Below are positions 44,465 through 56,160 of a stretch of DNA of 64,000 nucleotides, in pieces. The position numbers and the translations under genes are program-made. The notes below the pieces were generated by a model. That model did no database searches. It was given only the letters and a program-made list of their open reading frames with translations, and was not told the DNA's origin. How positions within the stretch are numbered: the stretch's first letter is position 1; each line of letters starts with the position of its first letter. The DNA lies in assembly GCF_964199755.1 (NCBI RefSeq), contig NC_133906.1, positions 18,139,378 to 18,203,377 on the forward strand. The letters run 5' to 3'. The DNA comes from Larus michahellis. Taxonomy: Eukaryota > Chordata > Aves > Charadriiformes > Laridae.

Positions 44465-44545
44465 AGAAAGGTCAAATGCCACGGCCAAGGCCACACAGCA
44501 GGACCGCGGCTGCGCCAGGACCGGGATTCAAGTCTCATGATTCCC
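44465..44545 (-). mobile_element. MIR-like SINE fragment
   Basis: GGCCAAGGCCACACAGCAGG followed by CCGGGATTCAAGTCTC matches the reverse complement of a MIR/tRNA-SINE head (CCAAGGTCACACAGC, then GCCGGGATTCGAACCC). Old and partial. Confidence 0.5.
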
Positions 44546-47500
44546 CGTCTCATGACTTCGCAGCTTCTCCAGAGCAGCCCGCTCCCATTTCTCCCGCGTC
44601 CCAAATCTGACGACAGCTGAGCTTTCTCCTCCACCTTCTCGCCCACTCCCCCGCTCGCCGCTGTGAGCGGCAGCCAGGGGCTGATGCCTCTGATGAACTT
44701 GGATGGGAATTTCTGCGGCGGGAGCAGGGCTACGCCCAGGGTTTTGGATACAAGGAAGAGCCGTATCCAGCCTCTGCTGGTGATGGTCCCACCTTTATTT
44801 AGGGAGGACCATTCCTTCAGCCACCTCTGCCACTCCCCCCTCTGCACAGTGCCTCGCTAAGGAGCTCAAACATCACCAAACCTTATTCATTTATTAGCGT
44901 TCGCCATTCCAGACCTATCTCTTGTTTAAGGATGCTAGTAAGCCAAAGATGCCTTTGCTCATACCCAAAATATGTTGTGTGGGCTCAGCCTTGACTGTTC
45001 TTGGGTAACAAGGCAAGAATTTCCTTTGACTTTGCTCGACGTGCCCTCTGAGCCCCCTTCCCTCTGCGCTTGCTCCCAGCATGTGTACGGTGCAGAGCTG
45101 CTGGCAGAGCATCTCAACATGCACGGCAGCCACCGCTGGCACGAGCATCACATGGCACTGCCCATCCCCAAGCATGGATCATGTGCGACAGGGCCATTTC
45201 CAGCCCTGAACGTGCCTTAAACCATGGGAGATCTAGACAGATAGGCATCTGGGCCAGAGACACCCTCCTAGTCCACTGCCTTCCTCCCGACCATGCCTAG
45301 ACCGTGTTTCTCACCTCTCCTCCACAACCACCAATGTCATGTGGAGAACCAGTATGGGGGTCTTGCAAGCACCCCTCAGAGCTGTGGGATCTGGGAACCA
45401 GCCTGCAAAGCTGGTGTCCAGGGAAGGGGATGGCTCGGTGTGCCAGGGAGGGGGCGACCAGCCACAGCTGCCCTGGCAGCCACCTTGGAAAGCTGGTCCC
45501 TACAGACCATCGATCACCAGCAAGGGGATGTGCTATCTGCTGGAAATCAGGGTGCACAGTCCCCTCGTGGCAAATCCAGGAGCAATTCCTGCATCCATTG
45601 CCCCACATTGCCCTTCTCCCCTGGCCGTGCTCCCCTTGCCCGAGCCTCCCGGCTCCGGCGATGCCGGGCAGAGGTGCTGGCTGCCGTCCCAGCCCTACGA
45701 GGGCATCTCGGCTGGCGGCAGCACGACGGTGGCAAAGGAAGGAGCGGAGAAGCGAAGCCAGGCCTCTCACACAGCCGACGGTCCTTTCTCTTCCTCTGGC
45801 TTTCTATTTCTATCCCCTTGCCTTGCTGGGGCTACGCTTCCATGCGCTCTCACAGTGTTCGCCGGCCCCGCGTCCTGCCAAGCAGGCCAGGGACATCTGG
45901 TGCAAATTAGCGGGAAGTAAAATATACTTTATTTTTTCTTTGTCTAAGCGCATCTGAGTCATTAAGTGAGATCATGGGTGCCCGTATGCAATACAGCAAG
46001 CCCTGTACGGATCCCGTGATCAATGCTTCTCCCAGCCAGGGAGCGGGGGCTTCTCCTGGCTGGGGGGTTACCGTCCCCCGCTTTTGAAGGCAAAAAGCTC
46101 CCCGAGCAAAGGCTAGCGACCCCTGAAACCCAAGCCTTGCTTGTCCAGCAGTGAAACTCCTTGGCTTGTCCTGTTTTCCTCTACCACCCTCCCCCCGGCC
46201 TCTGCGACTGCTTCTTTCCCACCCTTTAATCTAAATAAAACTGAGCGGGGCTTTTTTTTTTTTTTTTTTTTTTCCCTTGGCTGGAACCGTCCGGAGTTGC
46301 AACATCGCTCCTCTGGGGTCCCTCGGCTCCCATGACACCGCGTTTACTCACAGGCCAGATTATCATCACAGAGCCCTTTTTCTTTTTCCCAGCACATGGC
46401 TAGAATTAGGCAGGGCACACACATGGGGAGCCTGTCGTCCCGGGGCCCATAAACAGCTGCTGATAAAACGCAGAGGTAGGAAATCTGAAACCAGGCTGAG
46501 GAGCAGAGGGGCTGGGGAGTCCCCGGGGTCCCACACACCGTCCCTGCCCAAGGGATGAATGGCTGGGGGCAAAGCCCCCCTCGCCCGGCCCCCAGCCAAG
46601 GGGGTCCTCAGGCTTTACCCAGGCGCTGGTGAGACCAAGGGGTGCTGAGAGCCCCGGGCGCCTGCTGGCAACACGCCTGGGTTTGGGGATTTCTTTTAGT
46701 CAGGCAGAGGTGAGGTTTTATAAGCACTTGCAGCAGCATCACAAATGTCTGAAGCCTCCGAGGGGTTTTGCCAGAGCTCCTTGGTCTATGAATACGTGAT
46801 TAAAGCCGCAACCACTGATCCCTGGTGTAAACCAAGCTCTCTAGGAGATGGACAAAGCATGGGCAGATGTCACCTCCGGGGCAGTGCGAGCTCAGGGCAA
46901 CCATGCCCACACACGGGGACGGCTCTCCTGCCTGCCTCTGCTGCAGAGAGCGGTGCTGGCATCACAGCCCAGGACCCCAGACCCTGGTCCCCACCTTCAG
47001 TGGCACCTGGAGAAGGTGGTTGTGTGGTCATGAGGATGCTGGTCCTACAGCAGATGACACGACACGAACTAGCACAGACAGCCTCCTCCTGGCCAGCCAC
47101 ACGGGCTTTGACAGCATCTGCCAGAAAGCTGAAAATGAGGACCATGACTCCAAAGCAGGGGGGCAGGCTGCCAGGGAGGATGATGAGTCCACGTTGAGCC
47201 CCAGCGGCGTGATTCAGCGGCCCTGGGGTCAGACATGTGAGGAATGGGGTGGAGTGGTGAGCCCCATGCAGCCGCTTTTTCTGCTGCTGCCATCCTCCCT
47301 CTCTGAGCGCGGGGGGGACCATGACGTCCCTGCACGCCATCCAGCAAACCTCCAGCCGTGGACTCTCCGCAACGCACGGCTGCGAGGAGCCGGGATGGGG
47401 GGGACGTGGGACCATGGCAAGCCCTGCTCTCTCAGCCCCAATCCCCTCCACTTTCCCCCTGCATTTTAAGCCCATGGGAGACAGAGGAAACGAGTGACCT

Positions 47501-50159
47501 ATTTAGTGCAAGTTCAAAATAAAAAGAAACATCTGTTTGGAGAGGTGCCAGCGTTATAAATAATCCCCCCAGCCCCGAGTGTTGGTATTCGTGGCCCTTT
47601 CGGCTGCGCATGCTCCCCCGCTTCCGCTTGCGGAGGAAAGGCCGGGTCCCGGGGGGGTGGTGGGGCTGCTCCCCGGAGCCTGCGACCTTGGCCCAGGCTG
47701 TGGGAAAACCCTGGGCGAGGGCCGGGGCTCACCTGGGGCTGAGGAAAGAGGGATGGGGGTGTTGGGAGGAACGGCTGCCACGTGCTGGGCAAGGCGGATG
47801 GGGTGCCTGGCTGACCCTCTTGCATACCCCGCTGGTTGCCCCGTTGCCCCGGCTGAATCCTGCCCTCCTTGGTCTCCCTAGGGCAGCCAGAGGGTGCCAG
47901 GGCCATGGTGATGCTGGGGCTGGCTTGTGGTGGGACTGGGACTGGTCTGCGGTGGTGCTGGGGGCTGGATGGCGTTTTGGAGCACAGCCCTGAAGTCTGG
48001 CGTTGTGCAAGACCAGTGATGCTCGGGCTGGGCTCAGCCCTGGGGCTCACCCCTCGCAGTGCAACAACCCCCAGCGGGGCACAAATGTGCCCCTTGGGAG
48101 CGTGTCAGTCTTTCCCAGTGCCCTTCTCCAGCAGGATGCTCTAAAGGATGTGACAGAGCCGCGCTAGGGCTGCCCATGACCGTCCCCCAACTTCTCCATC
48201 GCCCCTGACAGCGAAGACTTTTTTGGGAGAATACACCACGCTGCTTCACAAGCACATCAGCAATGCGAGGTATGAACGTGGCTGCAGGGCACCCAAACCA
48301 GGGGCCGGGACCCAAGCAGCTCCCTGCATCGCTCCGCCACCAGCCCCAGGAAAAGGCAGCTCCAACTACAAAGCCTTGGGGCTGGCTGGTAGCAGCGGCT
48401 CAAAGAGCTCTCTGGCCCCTCCATCCCCAAACTGGAATATTTGGGGGTCCCCGCTCCCTACCTGGGGCTGGCCTCTCTGAGCAGAGCCCATCCGCTCGCT
48501 TGACACTTCTCCCCACCTCGGCAGAGCGGAGAGGGGAAGCAGGGGACATGGGACCAAGGGTCGGGCACCATCCTGGCTGCTCATCCCATGCCCGGCCACC
48601 CCCTGGGCTTTCCTCACTCTTGTGCCACAGCTTCCAGAAAGCCATGCCTGCTTCCCACAGCGATTCAAGGGAAGCACTTTGCTAAGTTATACACGAGGAG
48701 GAAAACTGTCCCCAGCGCATCAGCATCTCCATCACCTGTTCACAGTTGCTGTTCAAGGGTGGCTGCTATGGTGGAGCCAGGTCCCAGCTGGCTCTAATTA
48801 ACCACTAATCATCAGCTGCGAGGGGAGGGTGATGGAGGCAAGAGGAGAAAAAGAGCCATTCTGGGCTCTAGTAGGATGTAGGGGCTTTGTGAATCCCCAG
48901 GAGTAACCAGGGTGTTTTGGTCTTACCAGCCCCACATCCCAGTGAAAGCAACCTGATCCTCCTCTGGAAATTTCCCCGAGACACGGATGCGCCGGGGAGG
49001 AGGAGATAATCTGTGTGGATGCATCGGCTCTTCTCTTCTCAGCTGCCTGCGAGGGACCCGAGCTAAATTGCTTTGTTCTGGGGTTTTAGGCTCTCGTGGC
49101 TGGGATTAGGCTCTCACCAGCTCTGTGGTCAGGGCACCCTTCGCTCATCCGTGGGACCTGGAGAGGAGCCTGGCACCGTGGCCAGGGGAGGAGAGGACGG
49201 GCCCAGGCAGCGCTGGGGTGTGAGGGGCAGAGGCTGCTTTTGGAGGGGGGTTGTGTTTTATTTGGCCCTGCTACTTCTGGGTCCCTGAGAGGGAGCAAAA
49301 TGCAGACGCTGGTGTAGCTCTTGGTGCCGGGGGCTGATCCTGCCCCCTCCTCCATAAGCCCACCAGTGGGGTAAGAAGACGAGGGTGGTGGCACCTAGTG
49401 CCAGGACGGCAGAGACAACCAAAAGCACAGTGCTGGGGGCAGCCACCATTGCCCCGTGCCTCCCCCCTGCCCGCTGGGGTCAGAGCCCTGGCAGGCAATG
49501 GCACGCCATGAGGGTCTGGCCCCCACCTCCTCGTAACAAAAGGACCTGGGGCCAGTGATGGAGCTTGGGAGGGGGGCACAGAAAGCCAAGCACGTTCCCT
49601 GTGCAACTGCAGGTTGTGCAAGGGATGCTTCCCTCTTGGATAACCTCTTCCTACGTGCTCTGGGCAGGCAGCAGGAGCCATGCCTGCCGTCCTGCACGCA
49701 GGGTCCTTTATAACCTCCAGTTGTTCTTCTGCCCCCAGTCATGGAGAAAAATCAGCCCCTCTCTGCATGCTGAAACCCCATGGATCCTCTGGAGGAGAAG
49801 CCGGGGCTAGCAGCTGCCCGTCCCTCCCCTGAGCACAGCTTTAAAATGGGCACGGAGTCCTGCTCCCCGCACCAGAAATTCTCCTCCCTGGATTAGACCA
49901 TATTCTCCCTAACAGCTCCCAGGCTGGAGAGGGGAAACTTGGCAGCGACCTGCGGGGGGAGAGGAGGGGACCCCTCTCACGATGCCAGCGGCGCTTGGAC
50001 CCGAGGAAAGCGGGGTTTCTGTTCTGCAACCGTTTGCTCGGCAAAGGCTGAAACCGAGGTGACTTCCAGCTCGGGAGCGGAGAAAGCGCTTGCAGAGAGC
50101 GGGGCTTGAAACGGTGTATTTTTCTGCTGGCCCCGGTTCAGACAAACCCACAAGCAAAC

Positions 50160-50280
50160 ATATTTTTTTGTATAAATAAGACAGTGTGTCTCGCCAGTTA
50201 AAGCAATTCGAACATGAATGTAGCAATTTAATTGGTGCCAATTACTGTGTCTCGGTAGCATTAAGATTTCAGTCACAGGC
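50160..50280. promoter_or_regulatory. Candidate intronic enhancer with homeodomain palindrome
   Basis: AT-rich island in otherwise GC-rich intron. Holds TAATTGG-TG-CCAATTA (50229-50244), a perfect inverted pair of homeodomain cores, and a near MEF2-type TATAAATAAG. Function is inferred only. Confidence 0.3.
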
Positions 50281-52583
50281 TCTTGCTTGTGGTAGACGGG
50301 CCAGAAGGGGGAAGGCAGAGGGACCGGCGGGATGGGGCCTCGCACCGAGGGGCAGGTTTGCCGGTCTCCTGCCTGCTTTGGGAGCCTCGTCCCCCCGAGC
50401 AGCCCCGTGCTGCCCATGGGGATGTTTTGAGGAGTCCCTTTCTATAGCAGGGAGAAGGTACCTCCTCCTCCATCTGTCTCCTGGTTTGCAGCCGGGGGGC
50501 TGACAGCCATCGCAGCGCCCTGGTTACATCCTTCCACTCTCCAACCCTTCCCTGCTCCTGCCCCTGGACCCTGCAGCCTCCTGTGAGCCCCATCACACGC
50601 CGGCTCTTGCTGAGCCTGGGGAAGAGCATAGGATGGGTGCTAGTGGAGACCTGGGCAGGGCAGGAGAGGACGTGCCCTGGAGAGGCTGCGTGCATCCACG
50701 GGTGCAGGGCATACACCACTCGCACGACACCACCCTGGCTTTCTTGGCAGCAGCCTTTCTGTAGGAGCTTGCGCAAGCTCCCTTTTCCCTGCATGGCCTC
50801 TCTGCACCACGGTCCTCTGGCTCTGCAGGATGGTGGTTGCAGGAGAAGGGTACAAACACAGACCAGGGCATGCCACAGCCTGTGTCCCAGTTGTGCACCC
50901 AGGGATGAAGAAAAACCAGGGTGTGAGGGGCAGCGCACCACTGTATGTCTCCTGCTATCAGGCTGGGGGGGCGATGGACCTATGGGACCCCCTGGCTCAG
51001 CGCATGACCCATCCCAGCACACCTCTGTGCATCCCTGGCATGTGTCCCTGTCCCAGCCGGGTCTGCTCCGTTTTCCCAGTGGTGCCAGGAAAGTGCTGCG
51101 CTTCCAGGAGGAGGCGTCCCGATGGGAGCAGAGCAGGGCAGAGGTGCGCTTGGCTTGGGGAACCTAATTAGGCAACCAAGGAGAGGAGGAGGGGAAACAG
51201 CCACCCCTAAAACAAGCCTCGTTATGTCCAATTTGCCTGGCGGAGCGGAAGGAGCCTCCTGGAGTTGCTCCAGCCTCTCAGGAAACAATACCCGGTCTAT
51301 ACCCTCCCCTCGCAGCTCCTCTCCAGGGGATTTCTTTCCCTTGGTTAAAGTACAAACAAACAAACTCCACGAAGTGTTCGGCCCGGATTCTCCCTCGCAG
51401 CGATAGGATGCGTCCAGCCAGCCCCGAGCCTGCGCGGTCCCCAGCTCCCTCCAGCTCTGGGCCAAAGGCAGCCCTCACTGCCAGCACCAGCGGCTGCGCT
51501 CCCATGGGATGCGGCCACCGCGCGGCTCCTCCGCTCCCTGCCCTTTGCTGCTGCATCCCAGCAAGATGCTTTGCCAGAGCCTGACCCTATGAACACCATT
51601 GCAATGTCACCCCGCTTCAGCATGGCATCATTCAGCATGGCCAGAGGGACCGTGGGGACCACCAGGGTGGAACTGGGAGCAGGAGTCCCTGCCTGGACCC
51701 TCTGGCAGTGGCTGGACACACCAGTCCACCATTTGGGTGATGCCACGGCCAGCCAACATGGTCTCTTCTTGCATGGCATCGCCCTCTCAGCTAGAGAGCA
51801 TTTCTTAACCTCAGCTTTCCTTTGGTACTCTGTAAGACAATTTCGTCTTGCCCTAGTCCTGGAGAAGGGCTCAGTGCTCTCCTCTTCCTAACAGTGTTGT
51901 CCTGAATGTGTCGGAAATCCTGTCACAGACCCATCAAAAATAAGGCTGAAAGAGATGATGGGGTCATTCATTGCCCTGCTGCGGTGCCCACATCTCCCCA
52001 GACAGAGGTTTGCCTGACGTGTCCTCTGAAACCTGCAGGGCTGAAGGCACCCAGCCTCACGTCTTTGAACCTGCAGACATTTCTCCTAAAAGCTAACTTT
52101 TTTCTTTGCAGTGACCTTTCCTGTGCATGAAGACCGTGTCCTGCCTCCCCCAACATCCAGTGACCAACCAGCCCCACTAACCCCTCTTCCAGTCCTCTGC
52201 AGCCTGTTCTGGGCGTCTCATCACCCCCTGTGCTCATGCTGAGTCTTTCCACTCCGTGTGCATCTCTACTGAAGCGCTCGGCATCGCTCGCTGCGGAGGA
52301 CGCGCTCCCTCCACCTTGTGTGGTCAGTCCGCCTCCGGCAGATCCCATGGGAAGAGCTGCGGGTTCCTCTGCACCATCCTGCAACCTCGTTTGCGTCCAC
52401 TATAGCCCCCAGATCCTTTCCCACCCCACAAACTGCCTGGGCTGTTTGCTTCCAAGATGACGCCCAGCTGTTTAATGTTTCCTTCCTCATGGCAGCACGC
52501 TGCCACAGCTCGCTGTTGCCTGGTTGACCCTGGACTCCTCCCGGAGCCCTTGGGATCCTCCCACGCTCCAATCTGCCCGCACA

Positions 52584-52740
52584 CCATAGAATCATAGAAT
52601 GGTTCTACACCAGCTGCCCTCCCAGCTTGGTGCCAGCCCAGAGTTTAGTACGTGAGTTCATCCATCAGTTCCAGAGGACCAAGCCCAGGTCAGAGCCCTG
52701 CAGGACTCCACTAGAAATGCCCAGGACTTTGGACAAGCAG
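52584..52740 (-). mobile_element. CR1 LINE fragment(s), diverged
   Basis: CATAGAATCATAGAATGGTT (52585-52604) is the reverse complement of the canonical CR1 3' end. AGAGCCCTGCAGGACTCCAC (from about 52694) resembles an internal CR1 block. The sequence between is too diverged to join with confidence. Confidence 0.7.
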
Positions 52741-54525
52741 CCATGGCTAACTTCTCCCTGACTGTAGCGTCACAGCTGGCCGTGCCGCTGTTCAGACAGT
52801 CCTCCCTGTTCGGACCATCCTGAACCCCCAGCCCTGTGCGGGGATGCGGGAGATGCGCTGAGGGCAGGCATTTGGGTGGCTGGAATCCCTCCCCCTGCTC
52901 CTCAGCGAGGACCCTTCATGCTGTTAAGCTGGAGGAAGGGAGAGATGGTTTTAGGGAGGGAGAAACGCCCTTTGCGTGCTGCAGGTGGGTCGCTGCGACT
53001 TGGTGCTTTTCCCAAACACCAGTCCTTCCTGATACACCAACTGAACTGGAGATGTTTCCTGGACCCAGGGACATTGCTCAAGGAGGGTGACTGCCACCGG
53101 GACCACAGCACACCTGAGCCAAGGAGTGACTTCAAGCCTCATGTCAGACCATGCCCAGGGCTGGCTGCCAACCAAGGTGGCTACCTGGCAGGTCTCCTTC
53201 CAAGCCAGCCCGGCACGTGCCCTCTGACAGGCAAAGCCGCGGCTTTGCCACTGGTTCCGGCTGCCTGAACAAATCGTGCCCCTTTCCCGAGAGCACGGGG
53301 TGCACAGACACCTTGTCCTGCAGGGTGTTGAGGGGGAAATGACCCCTCAACTCACCCCTGGGGAGCTCTGGGGCTCAACATTGCTGGTCCTTGTCATCAA
53401 TGGGGGACCCTCTGAAAAGGTTTGGGGCTGCCAAGCCTCTGCAAACAGGGTTTGCAAGCCAAACTGACTACTTTTAGCTATTTGCCCACTGCTTTAGCAG
53501 AAGCCCCAAGTGCTCTGAGGCAAGGATGGAGCAGCACAACATCCCTTTCCACCACAAGTCCTGCTTTGAAAGTCTCCCTCTTGGCAGGTGAGCCCAGGAG
53601 CTGGATGCTCCGAGCCCACAATGGTCCCAGTGTGAGCACCAAAGTCCTGCAGGTCATGCAACCCCCTGTCCGGGGCTGTCAGGACTGCCAGAGTCAGCAC
53701 AGCTTCACTCCAGACAAGCTCCAGCCTCTTGGAGGCCCTCAGCTCCTGCGCTCTTGGAACAGCAGAGTGGTTGCCCACATCCATGCCCAGAAGGGTTTTC
53801 CAGGCTCTCCCTGCTCCAGTACCCAGCACGTCAGAGCGCAGGCGCTGAGCCGGGCTTGCAGATGTCCCTCTCCAGCTTGGCCTGGCCCATGGGGACAGGA
53901 GTCCCACCAAGGGCACAGACCAAAGTGGCGTGGTCCTAGGAGCACCCTGCGTTTAGGGATGACCGTGGATGTGTTTGGGTGGTCTAACGCTGCAGTGATG
54001 CTGCTCTGCAGTGGGGTACACTCAAGCCTCAAAGATGTCCCACTGGGATGGCGAGCAGCCCCTTCCCAACAGCCCCCAGCCCTCCCACAGCCGCCGGCCT
54101 GGGAGAGCCAGGGTAACACCCGATCTGATCCATGGAGGGACCGAGAGCTCCCCAGGGAGAAGCAGAGATCCCTCGCATCCCGCTGCAGCAGGGTCCCCCC
54201 TCCTGCCCTGCAGCCGCAGTGTCCCCTTGGGTCCCCACAGCCGTCCCAGCCCAGGACCTGGGGAGAGCTGATGGGACAGCTTTTCCCGTGGGATGCCACA
54301 GAGCTCGACCGCTCTCCACCAAACACCACCTCCCCAGGGCTTGGAGGGGTGTTTTGGGGTGCCAGTCCCTTCCAGGGGAGCAAAGCCCCTTCCAGAGCAA
54401 CCAGGCTGGCTCGGGGACAGGTTCCTTGTGGTCTGTACCACCTCCACCGTGAGGCTTCCCGGCCGGAGAGCGGGAGCAGAGCGGGAGGGCGAGTTGGCAC
54501 CGGGGTGGGCGACGCGAGGGCTTAC

Positions 54526-54905
54526 CTTGGGCAGGGTCCCACCGGGCGAGCGCCGGTGCCGCACGTCCCACGGGCGCTGGCCGCCCCGAAATTCCTTCTT
54601 CGCCTCCTCCTCCGCGCTCTTTATCTGCCGAGGCTCTCCCTGCCCTCCCAGCCTTCCCCAGCTGGCAAGGCTTTTCCACTTAAAGGAGAAAGAGAGGGAA
54701 GGGAAGAACCGAAGTGGAGGGGAGGAGGGGGAAAAAAAAATAAAATCAAAAGGAGAGGCAAGGCTGTGCCAGGGCTGGGCTGCAGCCAAGCCCTCGCTCT
54801 GCTCCTCTAGTGCATCTCAGCAGCCCCCAGCCCACCTGGGAGGGGGGTCTGGCCACCTTGGCCCCCGGTGTGGAGCAGAGCCCCCGGCCGAGGGGTGTAC
54901 ACGCG
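54526..54905 (-). promoter_or_regulatory. PDGFRB: Predicted PDGFRB noncoding exon 1
   Basis: A strong donor CCCAAG-GTAAGC closes this GC-rich stretch on the minus strand, and nothing coding is attached. An inverted CCAAT box lies about 65 bp upstream of the proposed 5' end. Size (about 380 nt) and the link to a 29-nt leader in the next exon match the mammalian layout of one noncoding exon before the signal-peptide exon. A minimal upstream frame ATG-CAC-TAG occurs at 54815-54807. The 5' end is an estimate. Confidence 0.55.
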
Positions 54906-54968
54906 TGTGTGTGTGCGTGTATAAATAAAAGAGACCTCGGGAGGAGGAGAAGGGGGGAGGCTGCCTCG

Positions 54969-54973
54969 CCAAT
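54969..54973 (-). promoter_or_regulatory. CCAAT box of the PDGFRB promoter (inverted, NF-Y type)
   Basis: CGCCAATGAGG on the plus strand, ATTGG on the minus. Mammalian PDGFRB promoters are TATA-less and depend on an NF-Y-bound CCAAT box about 60-70 bp upstream of the start site. This copy is placed the same way relative to the predicted exon 1. Confidence 0.45.
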
Positions 54974-55284
54974 GAGGAGCGCAGAGTCCCTCCGACTTCC
55001 TCCCTCCACCCTCTGCGGGGACCCTTTGCAGAGCAAAACTTCGGCGATTAAAGCCCGGCAGACGAGCACGGTGAGGGGAAAAAAATTTGAAAAAAGGAGG
55101 AGAAGCCAAAGTGGCTGCAAGGAGAGGGGAGTTTTGCCGCAGGCTGCCGATGAGGGGGAGCGGCGAGGGCCCGGCTAACGGGAAACAAAAGGAGCCCGGA
55201 CCAGCCCGGCTCTCTCCTCCTTAAACCGGAGGGAAGGAGCTGCTCTCTCCCTGTGTCTGCTTTCAATTCTGGCCTTTTTCCCTG

Positions 55285-55380
55285 TTTTCTTTTTCTTTTC
55301 TTTTCTTTTTTTTTTTTTCCCCTCAAGCCCCCTCCCTCCCGTTTTCTTTCTTTTTTTTTTTTTCTTCTTTTTTTCCCTTT
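55285..55380. repeat. Polypyrimidine/polypurine tract
   Basis: Nearly pure C/T on the plus strand for about 95 bases (a few interruptions around 55325-55341), made of T runs with scattered C. It lies about 380-480 bp upstream of the predicted PDGFRB start. Such tracts can form triplex (H-DNA) structures. Confidence 0.85.
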
Positions 55381-55799
55381 CGCAGGATATGAGGGGATGT
55401 TTAGAAAATCCGCTGCCCACGCCAGCAGCTGACTCATGTTTTTATTAAAGAAGGCCTGTACTGAGCCGACTCCGCGTATTCCCCCCGGACGCCTCCCCGT
55501 GCCGCCCCTGCGCCTCCCGCCCTGCTGACCCCCGGCTGGCCACGGCCGCTTGGGGACCGCCAACGCCACCTCCCAGACCTTTTTATTTTTTTTTTATTTT
55601 TTTTTTTGGAAAAGGGAATAAAAGGTCTTGTGCGACTGGGATGCTGTGGCAGAGGGTGGGTTTGGTTGGGGACACGGGGCTGTTTGGGCTGCTGAAGGGG
55701 CACGGAGCCGGGAGAGGCAGCAGGAGGTCCCGTTTCTACCTCGGCCATGCCATCATCTCGGATGTCCTGCACCACTCCTGCCCTGGGGGGTGGCATCCG

Positions 55800-56160
55800 T
55801 TTAATGAACCTCCTTTAAATCCTCCCCACACCTTTATGAGTCCCAATAAAGTTTCTGAGAATCTCTCAATAGGAAAAACATTATTATTTGTCCAAAAGGG
55901 GAGGTTTTTTGCAATTCGTTACAGCACTATAACAAGGTGCAAAAGCTTTTTGGATCAAAACCATCTTTTGATCCACCAGTTCTTGCCACCGTTTCCATCT
56001 TGGGGATGTGCTTTTGTCTGATCCAAACAAGAAAAACTGCAAAAACGCACTGGCTAACCTGAGAAAGGAGACTCCCCTGAAAAGATACCTTTCTATCTTT
56101 CTTTTTTTTTAACTTACCAAGAATAAAAATGCCCTTCCCATAAAGCCAACACCGCTGAAA
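55800..56160. promoter_or_regulatory. AT-rich island with palindrome, possible enhancer
   Basis: AT-rich block in a GC-rich spacer, with the perfect inverted repeat GGATCAAAA-ccatc-TTTTGATCC (55952-55974) and several CDX-like sites (CTTTATGAG, CAATAAAG, CCATAAAGC). Could be a conserved noncoding element of CDX1 or PDGFRB. No protein is encoded. Confidence 0.3.

Larger units (their letters stand above)
40923..54525. other. PDGFRB first intron (13.6 kb, predicted)
   Basis: From the acceptor of the signal-peptide exon to the donor CCAAG-GTAAG at 54524-54526. It contains homopolymer runs (G run about 41587-41606, C run about 42541-42554, T run 46252-46273), a MIR-like fragment (44465-44545), CR1 pieces (about 52584-52740) and an AT-rich island with a homeodomain-type palindrome (50160-50280). 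No coding exon is recognised. Confidence 0.6.

Noticed and set aside
49258-49449. Short minus-strand frame with a hydrophobic leader-like start
   Set aside because: Looks like a signal peptide but is not followed by any domain or supported by splice sites. It lies inside PDGFRB intron 1.
54526-54679. In-frame N-terminal extension of PDGFRB through exon 1
   Set aside because: The frame is open and joins the signal peptide frame, but its first codon is GTG right after a TAA stop, and no ATG lies in frame.
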